Shown one piece after another: positions 26,381 through 33,640 of a stretch of 64,000 nucleotides of DNA. A program made the position numbers and the translations under genes. Positions within the stretch are counted from its first letter, which is position 1; every line of letters begins with the position of its first letter. The stretch comes from Leptotrichia sp. HSP-536 (GTDB taxonomy: Bacteria > Fusobacteriota > Fusobacteriia > Fusobacteriales > Leptotrichiaceae): the NCBI RefSeq assembly GCF_041199985.1, contig NZ_CP165647.1, positions 1,674,001 through 1,738,000 on the forward strand, written 5' to 3'. Below the pieces are notes generated by a model. The model did no database searches and was not told the DNA's origin. It was given only the letters and a program-made list of their open reading frames with translations.

Positions 26381-27967
26381 TCATATTAAATTTTTTTCTA
26401 TATAGCTCTTAGCAAAATCTATATAGCTTTCTAAATCAATATCCTCATAATCTTTAAATTTTTTCACGTTTGTTTCAACTTTCTTAACTTTATACAAATT
26501 GCTGTTAATATCTCCAAAACCAAATTTTTCATAATATTTTTCCTGCTTCTGAATAACTACTTTGTGCAAGCCTGTTTTTGAAAAATATAATCTATATTTT
26601 CTAAATTTATCCAATACATCCTTACTTTCAAAAAATATTTTCCCATTTTCATCACAAGCATAGATATCTTCATAAACAGAAGCATACATAAAGAATATGT
26701 TCGGATTTTCGTCAAAAATTTCCTTAACGGAAGTCTCCACATCTTTTTTTTCCCAAAAATACATTTTTAGCACTTCGGCTATCCAAGCAGGATTTTTTGG
26801 CATAACAAGGTCATTGTAGTAATATTCATTTGTTCCCACAGTTTCATCATTTGTTTTATATAAAATTGAATTTTTATTTTTTAAAAAATTATTTATATCT
26901 TTTAAGTTAAAAATATCTTTATATTGTTCATTTATTTTTTTTCTTATTTTATTTAAAATTCTGTCATTTACGTTAGTTATAAAAATATCATTTCCTGCGA
27001 CTGCAACTATTTCTATATTCTCTCTGGCAAAAACCTTTTTTAAATATCTTACTATATTTATACGGTATCGATTTAAAAATTCTTTTGCAAATGTAGATTT
27101 TAAAAGGAGTTCCTTTGGTATTTCTTCTATTATTTTTTTGTCTTTTCCCCAAAAGGCTCTGCTATTTATTAGCCAGTTATACAGATAATCCTTTTTTATT
27201 GACAATTTATATACTTTACTTTGAAGCTGATTATTGTAATCACCTAATTCTATACTGCCATTAGAATAGCTAGATTTAAATTGACTTGAAACTGGGATTT
27301 CGTTATTTAACAGCAATGTTACTAATTTATCGTTATTATAATTTAAATACTTTATTTTTTTTTTCAGCTTCATGCCATTACTGTATTTTCCTTCTGTAAT
27401 TATATTTAGAAGATTTTCCTTTTCATCCCAGTTACTTTCATTTGAAATTATAAAGTTGTACATCTTTTCTGTTGCCAGCACATCCTGCATACAATAGTCA
27501 ATTACTTTATCCACAATTTCATCATATATATTTTTTTTAATCACATAATTAAAGTTCGCAAAATCCTGTTCTTCAATATTATCTCCACAGTTAAACTCAA
27601 ATCCCTTTACACCAAGGTTTAAATTATATTCATAAGCCAAATCGTATGAGTAAAATTCATGGTTTTCATTTTTATACTCATCTTTTGGCATATTTCTTAT
27701 TAATTTTAATTCGCTATTCAATTTTTTCCTATTTACATTTGAATTTTTGTATTTTAGAAGATTATTAATGACAATATCGTCAAATCCACGTCCTGCATAT
27801 GAAATTAGTACATTTTTAGAAATTATGTCATAAAGGAGCTTCTTTTGCCGGTTAAAATTATCTGAATCAATAATTAAAATTTTACTGTCATTTAATTTCT
27901 TTAACACAATACAAAAATAATTGGGAAAAACTTCAATATCAAATACATATTTATTTGATTTTTTCAT
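26381..27967 (-). CDS. phage-type DNA polymerase/3'-5' exonuclease-like protein
   Basis: 528 residues of unusual type. The N-terminus has the DEDDy 3'-5' exonuclease pattern: D10 and E12 in FDIEVFPNYF, the Asp pair in YAGRGFDDIVINNLL (63-64), and Tyr158 with Asp162 in IDYCMQDVLATEKMY. FEFNCGDNIEEQDF before motif III resembles phage DNA polymerases. Further on, IEIVAVAGNDIFITNVN sits where a polymerase palm motif could be, but the usual DTDS is absent, so polymerase activity is doubtful. It lies between truB and ruvC. The family call is from memory of phage polymerases. Confidence 0.55.
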   Translation of the reverse strand: MKKSNKYVFDIEVFPNYFCIVLKKLNDSKILIIDSDNFNRQKKLLYDIISKNVLISYAGRGFDDIVINNLLKYKNSNVNRKKLNSELKLIRNMPKDEYKNENHEFYSYDLAYEYNLNLGVKGFEFNCGDNIEEQDFANFNYVIKKNIYDEIVDKVIDYCMQDVLATEKMYNFIISNESNWDEKENLLNIITEGKYSNGMKLKKKIKYLNYNNDKLVTLLLNNEIPVSSQFKSSYSNGSIELGDYNNQLQSKVYKLSIKKDYLYNWLINSRAFWGKDKKIIEEIPKELLLKSTFAKEFLNRYRINIVRYLKKVFARENIEIVAVAGNDIFITNVNDRILNKIRKKINEQYKDIFNLKDINNFLKNKNSILYKTNDETVGTNEYYYNDLVMPKNPAWIAEVLKMYFWEKKDVETSVKEIFDENPNIFFMYASVYEDIYACDENGKIFFESKDVLDKFRKYRLYFSKTGLHKVVIQKQEKYYEKFGFGDINSNLYKVKKVETNVKKFKDYEDIDLESYIDFAKSYIEKNLI

Positions 27968-27998
27968 ATATCAATATCACCACTTTTCAGTACCAAAA

Positions 27999-29066
27999 TT
28001 ACAAAAAATACTTATCCCTCTTTAAATAAATCCTGTTCCCCCGAATACTTACGATTTTTACAATCCCTTTAAATTCTCTTTTCTGAGTATCCCTGTTTCT
28101 CACATAAATTTTGAACTTCTGATTTTCTCTGATATGTTCCTGCCTTTTAACATTCTTGCTTATATGCTCAAACTTTTTAAATGTATCTATAACAGTCATT
28201 CCATTTTTCAGCTTTCCATATTTTTCATTAGAAACATTTATCCCATAATAATCCAAGATATATTCTATTTCTACAAAACAGACTATCTCCCGAATTTTTT
28301 CAGCTCTTATCGCAGCATCACTTTTTGTAGCCCAGAAAGATTCATTCTCTCTCTTTTTCTCCACAAGTTCCTTCAATTTCCCAATTTCACTTTGAACTTC
28401 TTCCAGCGAAACTGCATCTTCAATATCAAATCTTCCAATTTTAGTTCTTACAAGCTTTGTCATCGTGGCAAAAACTTTTAATTTCTCTCCAATATCATGA
28501 ACTAATGAACGGATATACGTGCCACTGCTTACGTGAGCATAAAAGAAAATTTTTATTCTTGAAGAATTTTCTTTAGGTCTATGAATTTTGATTTTATAAA
28601 TATTCATTATTTCCACATCTCTTGGCATTCTTTCAATTTCAATACCTTTTCTTGCCAGATCGTAAAGTTTCTGCCCTTCAACTTTTATTGCAGAATACAT
28701 TGGCGGAACTTGTTTTATTCTTCCTTTAAAACTATGTATTGTTCTTATTATTTCAGAATCACCTAGTTCGATTTCAGACTTGTATTCCTCTATAACTTTT
28801 CCTTCTGAATCATAAGTGTCAGTTTTATAGCCAAGTTCCATTTCTACATAATATTCCTTGTCCTTTTTCATTAAATCGCCTGAAAATTTTGTAGCATCAT
28901 TAATCATAACGACCATTAGACCTTCTGCCATTGGATCAAGAGTTCCAGCATGTCCAGCTTTTTTAGCCTTTATTTTTCTTTTCAGCTCATCTATCGCTTT
29001 AAATGAGCTTACTCCTTTGCTCTTGTTTAAAAGAATAATTCCATCTTTTGTAAAACTTCTTTCCAT
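27999..29066 (-). CDS. truB: tRNA pseudouridine(55) synthase
   Basis: Makes pseudouridine 55 in the T-loop of tRNAs. The N-terminal GIILLNKSKGVSSFKAIDEL is followed by the catalytic-Asp motif GHAGTLDPMAEGLMVV, then VPPMYSAIKVEGQKLYDLA and SSGTYIRSLVHDIGE. At 355 aa it is longer than E. coli TruB (314). The C-terminal ~130 residues hold a PUA-like domain, with an insertion around residues 230-265. It is 29 nt after cls and 31 nt before the polymerase-like gene, so probably one operon. Confidence 0.95.
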   Translation of the reverse strand: MERSFTKDGIILLNKSKGVSSFKAIDELKRKIKAKKAGHAGTLDPMAEGLMVVMINDATKFSGDLMKKDKEYYVEMELGYKTDTYDSEGKVIEEYKSEIELGDSEIIRTIHSFKGRIKQVPPMYSAIKVEGQKLYDLARKGIEIERMPRDVEIMNIYKIKIHRPKENSSRIKIFFYAHVSSGTYIRSLVHDIGEKLKVFATMTKLVRTKIGRFDIEDAVSLEEVQSEIGKLKELVEKKRENESFWATKSDAAIRAEKIREIVCFVEIEYILDYYGINVSNEKYGKLKNGMTVIDTFKKFEHISKNVKRQEHIRENQKFKIYVRNRDTQKREFKGIVKIVSIRGNRIYLKRDKYFL

Positions 29067-29095
29067 TTTACATCCCTTCCTTTACTCCTTATAAT

Positions 29096-30709
29096 TTACA
29101 TTATTGGTGAAATCAGTTTAAATATAGAATTTCTCAGCCTTTTTCTAAATGTAACCTTTTTTAATCTAACTTCATCAAATTTTTCGCATACTCCTAAATC
29201 CTCTATAAATTGCTTTTTCAAATCCTTGCTAATTTTTTCGTTAAAAAATACGGCGTTCACTTCATAATTTATTTCAAAGCTACGCATATCAAAATTACAA
29301 GTTCCTACAGTCGATATTTTTTCATCTACAATAATATCCTTGCTATGTAAAAATCCAGCTTTGTATCGAAAAATCTCTATTCCTGCTTCAATCAGTTCCG
29401 CAAAGTAAGTTTCCGCTATCCAGTATGGCATTTTCTTATCTGGCACACCCGTTACCATTATTTTAATTTTAACTCCTGAAAGAGCTGCCATTTTTAATTG
29501 AGAAACTAGAGCACTATCTGGCACAAAATATGGACTTTGAATTAACACTTCCTCTTTTGCCGTTGCAATCATTTTAGAATACAGATACTTTAAAGTCGTC
29601 CATTCTGTATCCGGACCGCTTGAAGAGACTTGCATTAAATATTTCAGTTTTTCCTGCTTGTCTATCGGCTTTTGAACTTCCAGCTCGTGAACTGCTTCCT
29701 TTTTTATATCTTCAATAAAATCATCTTTTCCGCCGCTATTTAGCCAGTCCGTAACAAAAATCGCAAGATACTGTCCGATTATTTCTCCAGTAATCCGAAT
29801 ATTTGTGTCTCTCCAGTTTTCAAACCTTTTTCCGCCATCAATGTATTCCTGTCCCACATTCATACCGCCAGTATGCACTATTTGATTGTCAAATAAGGCA
29901 ATTTTCCTATGATTCCGATAATTCATCTTTGACATAAAAAATTTAACATCCAAAAACCATCTTGTCTCAATTCCCGCATTTCTAAGTTCCTTCTTATATT
30001 CTTTAGGCAATTTCCAAGTCCCTACACCGTCAAATAATAATCTTATCTTCACACCTTCCTTAGCTTTTCCCACAAGTGCATTTTTAATTTTTTCTCCCAG
30101 TTCATCAGCTTTCCAGATAAAATATTCCATATAAATTGTCCTTTTAGCATTTTTTATATCTTCCAGAATTGAATCAAAGGCTTCCTTTCCATTAAAAAAT
30201 AGTTTATAAGAATTGTTGTTAGTTAAAAATGTACCTTCCGCTTCATACAGCATTTTTACAATTTCGCTTTCTTGATTGTTCAGCTTAATATTCTTTATCA
30301 TTGTATTAATTTGTTGCCGAATTTTTTCCTTTTTTTCATTTTCACTCATTTTATTTTTTTCAATGTCATCCACATTTTCTAAATTATTATAATAAAAAAA
30401 GTCTTTTGACCTGAAAATATCCGATACATCTCTTTGCATAAAATTAAAAATTCTTGAATATAATTTTTGACCCTCACCAGCCATTTTTTTAGAAATTATC
30501 TTATTTCTTCTCCAGTTTATTCCAAACAAAAGATACAAAACCGCTCCACCAAGCGGAAACGTAAAAATCGTAAAAATCCAGGCAAGCATCGCATTCGGCG
30601 ATTTATCCGACAACAACACCGAAACCAGTAAAATAGCAATTAACAAGTAATGTATCCTCTCAATCGGAATTATCCATGTGGACAAAATTACAATTAGTTC
30701 ATGTATCAT
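29096..30709 (-). CDS. cls: cardiolipin synthase
   Basis: Phospholipase-D-superfamily enzyme that condenses two phosphatidylglycerols to cardiolipin at the inner membrane. The open frame extends to 30808, but the ATG at 30709 has GAAAGGA upstream and lies downstream of the promoter; it gives 537 aa. Two N-terminal membrane helices (about residues 1-65) precede two HKD motifs: HRKIALFDNQIVHTGGMN and HSKDIIVDEKISTVGTCNFD. A charged insertion around residues 95-130 is longer than in most homologues. Confidence 0.93.
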   Translation of the reverse strand: MIHELIVILSTWIIPIERIHYLLIAILLVSVLLSDKSPNAMLAWIFTIFTFPLGGAVLYLLFGINWRRNKIISKKMAGEGQKLYSRIFNFMQRDVSDIFRSKDFFYYNNLENVDDIEKNKMSENEKKEKIRQQINTMIKNIKLNNQESEIVKMLYEAEGTFLTNNNSYKLFFNGKEAFDSILEDIKNAKRTIYMEYFIWKADELGEKIKNALVGKAKEGVKIRLLFDGVGTWKLPKEYKKELRNAGIETRWFLDVKFFMSKMNYRNHRKIALFDNQIVHTGGMNVGQEYIDGGKRFENWRDTNIRITGEIIGQYLAIFVTDWLNSGGKDDFIEDIKKEAVHELEVQKPIDKQEKLKYLMQVSSSGPDTEWTTLKYLYSKMIATAKEEVLIQSPYFVPDSALVSQLKMAALSGVKIKIMVTGVPDKKMPYWIAETYFAELIEAGIEIFRYKAGFLHSKDIIVDEKISTVGTCNFDMRSFEINYEVNAVFFNEKISKDLKKQFIEDLGVCEKFDEVRLKKVTFRKRLRNSIFKLISPIM

Positions 30710-30779
30710 ATTTTTCCTTTCGTTATTTTTCAATTTTATTAAATTAATAACTCTCTTAAATTTAATACTATTCCTTATA

Positions 30780-30808
30780 ATTTTATCATTTTTATCAAAG
30801 ATTTTCAA
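30780..30808 (-). promoter_or_regulatory. promoter of the cls-truB operon
   Basis: Minus strand: TTGAAA (30803-30808), 17 nt, TAAAAT (30780-30785). The IS5 element was inserted about 77 nt upstream and did not disturb it. Confidence 0.6.
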
Positions 30809-30935
30809 TCATTCTTATTGAACAAATTCTAAAAACGTGACACAGCGAATTGAAATTAAAAAGTACATATATTTATATAAAATAGGGCGTGTCTGAAAAC
30901 TCAAAATCAATGATATTTTTAATGATTACTTAAAT

Positions 30936-31361
30936 TTATTTTATTAAAATCATTATGCATCCTATATAAATAAAATTTATGAATGTGCTTGCCAGCTTAT
31001 CATAGCGTGTCCCTATTCTGCGGAACTGTTTAAGCTTATTAAAAAAACATTCCACAAGGTGCCTTTCCTTGTAGATATGGTAATCGCATTCCCATTTGTC
31101 CACTGCATTGGACTTCGGAGGTATTACACATTCTCCCCCACGTTTTCTTATATACTCCCGAACTTCCTTTGTCCCGTATGCCTTGTCTGCCAGTATGCTG
31201 CTGCCTTTTATGCTTAGCTGCGACAATATTTTAATTGCTTGCGTACTGTCATGAATCTGTCCTGCAGCAAGTTTTATGTACAGCGGATTTCCAAGTCCAT
31301 CAACAACTGCATGGATTTTAGTTGTCCTTCCTCCTGAGCTTCTCCCGATGTGCTGGTTCAC
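30936..31361 (-). CDS. IS5-family transposase, second frame (OrfB)
   Basis: 141 aa if begun at the GTG at 31361. It carries most of the DDE domain: IHAVVDGLGNPLYIKLAAGQ, the second Asp in SSILADKAYGTKEVR, and the Glu in RHLVECFFNKLKQFRRIGTR. Read back across the run of six A (31379-31384), the -1 frame continues smoothly as RAKDSEVNQHIGRSSGG, so the active enzyme is most probably an OrfAB fusion made by ribosomal frameshifting, as known for this IS group. Confidence 0.88.
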   Translation of the reverse strand: MNQHIGRSSGGRTTKIHAVVDGLGNPLYIKLAAGQIHDSTQAIKILSQLSIKGSSILADKAYGTKEVREYIRKRGGECVIPPKSNAVDKWECDYHIYKERHLVECFFNKLKQFRRIGTRYDKLASTFINFIYIGCIMILIK

Positions 31362-31702
31362 TTCTGAATCTTTCGCCCTTTTTTAGCTCCCGCACTGCTC
31401 TGGTGGGCTTTAACCACTGTGGAGTCAATGCTCAGGCTCTCATAGTCGGCATCTTCCCTTAAATGCTCAAATACTTTAAGCAGGGTTCCCTCGTCACGCC
31501 ATTTGCAGAAACGGGAATAGACCGTCTTCCATGAACCGAAACGTTCAGGAAGGTCTCTCCAAGGCGCACCGCTGCAGGCAATCCACAGCACGGCATTAAA
31601 CATCAGGCGTAAATCTTTGCCTGGACGTCCTGTCCTAGCTTTGGGAAACATATGCTTTATTTTATTCCATTGTTCATCTGATATTTCATATCTTCTTTGC
31701 AT
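31358..31702 (-). CDS. IS5-family transposase, first frame (OrfA)
   Basis: 114 aa. MQRRYEISDEQWNKIKHMFP, with GRPGKDLRLMFNAVLWIACS and GAPWRDLPERFGSWKTVYSR, is the DUF4096-type N-terminal region of IS5 transposases. The first catalytic Asp lies in ESLSIDSTVVKAHQSSAGAK. The frame ends shortly after the A6-G slippery run. It overlaps OrfB by 4 nt. A GGAGG-like site precedes the ATG. Confidence 0.88.
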   Translation of the reverse strand: MQRRYEISDEQWNKIKHMFPKARTGRPGKDLRLMFNAVLWIACSGAPWRDLPERFGSWKTVYSRFCKWRDEGTLLKVFEHLREDADYESLSIDSTVVKAHQSSAGAKKGRKIQK

Positions 31703-31830
31703 GATAGAAGCCTCCAGTGCTTTTCTTTTATTGTATCAGACTGAGAGCAATGTTTCAACTCATTGATTATGGGTATATTATTTGATAATCATTAAAAATA
31801 TCATTGATTCTGAGTTTTCAGACACGCCCT

Positions 31831-31863
31831 AAAAAAATAGTTCCTAATTTATTTAATTAGGGT
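31831..31863 (-). terminator. terminator of the Imm49-like gene
   Basis: CCTAATT (31843-31849) pairs with AATTAGG (31855-31861); on the minus strand it is followed by AACTATTTTTTT, which runs up to the edge of the IS5 element. Confidence 0.6.
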
Positions 31864-31875
31864 AGTTTTCTTATG

Positions 31876-32748
31876 TTAAAAATTCAAATTCCAGCTATTT
31901 TTCCATTCTTTCGGAGTTACTGTTGCCAAATCAAAATCTTTCATAAAATCATATGGATCTTCATATTTTTCAAGCGGAGTTATGTCTATTAATTCTTTTG
32001 GTGCTACTTCATTGTCAATTTCCAAGTCTATTCCGTGATATAATGTTATTTTTGCATAAATAATTACATACACATGTAAATAAAACTCATAATCTGGATT
32101 ACAGTCATTAGAAAATTTTCTTGCCACCTTCTGTTCCATCATCCCGTCTATCGCTTTTTTCATCCCATCAATATTTTTCTCTGCCAGAGCCTTTAAAAAT
32201 TCATAATGCAGTTCTCCGTATTTATAATAACTGTCTTTCAATGGTTTTTCCAAATATGCATCACATCTTTTTTTTACTTCTTCAAAATCTCCTCTTATTG
32301 CATGAAGAATTACACGAATTAAGAAAAATGATCCATAATCATTTTTTAAATATCCATATTTATTTTTTTCACTGTCATAATCATCAGGCATTATCATATC
32401 CATATTATTTTTAAAAAATGTTATAAAATCAGGATTGTTTGACATAAACATTTCAAACATTTGAGAAACTTGAGAAAAAAGTCTACTTTTTATATCATTA
32501 CCAAGAATTTTTAGTTTCCCGCCGATAAAACAATTTTTTCTATGTTCTACTATATTTTTTTCTATCAATAAATTTTTTGAAGATAACATAAAATAATCCA
32601 TTGCAAAAAATCTTATTCCTGCTAAAATATTTCCTTTTTTATTTTCAATAAACTCTAAGTTTTCTTCTATTTCTTTTTTTGTCATTTCGACAATCTTTAC
32701 TCTCTCAATCCCTTTTTTATATTTATTTTCACTTGCTACAATACTCAT
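31876..32748 (-). CDS. Imm49-like immunity protein
   Basis: 290 aa, helical, without signal sequence. The C-terminal part (residues ~225-280) reads YLHVYVIIYAKITLYHGIDL and PKELIDITPLEKYEDPYDFM, which matches the conserved end of the Imm49 family of polymorphic-toxin immunity proteins as I remember it. Such proteins neutralise a cognate toxin, but none is encoded nearby, so it is an orphan. It has a GGAG ribosome site and its own terminator, is flanked downstream by an IS5 element and upstream by a broken ORF fragment. This looks like an accessory locus worn down by transposition. Confidence 0.7.
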   Translation of the reverse strand: MSIVASENKYKKGIERVKIVEMTKKEIEENLEFIENKKGNILAGIRFFAMDYFMLSSKNLLIEKNIVEHRKNCFIGGKLKILGNDIKSRLFSQVSQMFEMFMSNNPDFITFFKNNMDMIMPDDYDSEKNKYGYLKNDYGSFFLIRVILHAIRGDFEEVKKRCDAYLEKPLKDSYYKYGELHYEFLKALAEKNIDGMKKAIDGMMEQKVARKFSNDCNPDYEFYLHVYVIIYAKITLYHGIDLEIDNEVAPKELIDITPLEKYEDPYDFMKDFDLATVTPKEWKNSWNLNF

Positions 32749-32762
32749 TTTTCACTCCTGTC

Positions 32763-32874
32763 TTATTTATTTTCAATATTTACTGGTACAAAAATTAATT
32801 TTTCGTTTGTTTTATCGACACCAACTAATCCTATTTTTATTTTCAAAGATACCTTTTAATTTTAAATCAGACAT
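32763..32874 (-). pseudogene. short broken ORF upstream of the Imm49-like gene
   Basis: An ATG at 32874 opens MSDLKLKGIFENKN and stops early. One extra base in the run near 32834-32838 would continue it as KIGLVGVDKTNEKLIFVPVN, ending at 32763, just before the ribosome site of the Imm49-like gene. It could be a small decayed protein or the fragment of a larger one; I do not recognise it. The lesion is again a one-base homopolymer loss. Confidence 0.35.
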
Positions 32875-32980
32875 CTTATACTAAACACCATTTAAATAAC
32901 TAATTTATTACAAACTTTTCCAATAAAGGATAAAAACCTAGTATTTCAAAATAATTAAAATATATTTTTTCTTTTAATAA

Positions 32981-33110
32981 ACCGACGGAGCTTTTACTTG
33001 TTCAGCTACGACTGTTTGACGACTGCAAGGAGGAGTTTCGGAGTTGGACAAATAAAAGTCGAAGTCTAGCCATAGGTTGTAGGATTTGCGGCAATGAGCA
33101 ATCCTGCGAA
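32981..33110. other. GC-richer structured intergenic element
   Basis: CTTTTACTTGTTCAGC (32991-33006) pairs with GTTGGACAAATAAAAG (33043-33058): 16 positions, one mismatch, two G-U pairs. A second hairpin pairs GGATTTGC (33082-33089) with GCAATCC (33098-33104). The block is clearly less AT-rich than surrounding intergenic DNA. A frame stays open on the plus strand here but has no start codon. It may be a dispersed repeat or an RNA; I cannot name it. The remainder of 32875-32980 shows nothing. Confidence 0.45.
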
Positions 33111-33149
33111 AATAAAAAAGACAACTTCAAGTTTTCCCCAAAGTTATCT
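33111..33149 (-). terminator. terminator of ridA
   Basis: AGACAACTT (33119-33127) pairs with AAGTTATCT (33141-33149), with one G-U pair in the minus-strand RNA, followed there by TTTTTTATTTT. Confidence 0.7.
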
Positions 33150-33163
33150 GTTTCATTTAAAAA

Positions 33164-33529
33164 TTATTCGCCAAAATAAGCTATTGCTTCAATTTCCACC
33201 AAAACTCCTTTTGGTAATTTATCCACCGCAAAAGCCGATCTTGCTGGATACGGCTCAGTAAAATATTCTGCATAAATGCCGTTTACTGCCACAAAGTCGT
33301 TGATGTTGTCAAGCAGAACCGTTGTTTTTATTACATTTTTTGTTGTTAATCCATTGTTTTCCAAAATTGCCTTTAAATTTTCAAGAACCTGTCTTGCCTG
33401 CTCTTCCACTGTAACAGCTTCAATTTGCTGATTTTCAGGATTTATTGCGATTTGCCCTGAAATGTACAAAAAGTCGCCTGCTTTTCTAAAGGCTGAATAT
33501 GGTCCAACTGCTTCTGGTATTTTTTTCAT
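33164..33529 (-). CDS. ridA: RidA-family reactive-intermediate deaminase
   Basis: 121 aa trimeric enzyme that hydrolyses reactive enamine/imine intermediates released by PLP enzymes. It begins KKIPEAVGPYSAFRKAGDFL, has YISGQIAINPENQQI, and ends with PYPARSAFAVDKLPKGVLVE, including the substrate-carboxylate-binding Arg and the catalytic-site Glu. GGAGG precedes the ATG. It follows the patatin autotransporter gene by 111 nt and has its own terminator. Confidence 0.94.
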   Translation of the reverse strand: MKKIPEAVGPYSAFRKAGDFLYISGQIAINPENQQIEAVTVEEQARQVLENLKAILENNGLTTKNVIKTTVLLDNINDFVAVNGIYAEYFTEPYPARSAFAVDKLPKGVLVEIEAIAYFGE

Positions 33530-33640
33530 TTTTTCCTCCTGAGTTCACATATTTTTCTTAAAATCTTACAATTTATTCTATCACATTTTTTCAATATCAA
33601 GAAGAAATTTCTTTATTTTAAAATATTATCTAAAAAAATA

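Larger units (their letters stand above)
30885..31829 (-). mobile_element. IS5-family insertion sequence (two-ORF type)
   Basis: 945 bp bounded by inverted repeats: 30885-30928 and 31786-31829 match over 44 nt with one mismatch (at the 20th base), starting GGGCGTGTCTGAAAACTCA. A TA dinucleotide flanks both ends, consistent with a TA target duplication of the IS427 group of IS5. Inside are two overlapping transposase frames. Its GC content is higher than the neighbouring genes. It sits between the Imm49-like gene and the cls promoter and looks intact. Confidence 0.9.

Noticed and set aside
32964..33179. Plus-strand open frame with several Cys codons (GCRICGNEQSC) over the folded element
   Set aside because: No start codon or ribosome site, it overlaps the ridA terminator and end of ridA, and the secondary structure suggests the sequence is not conserved for coding.
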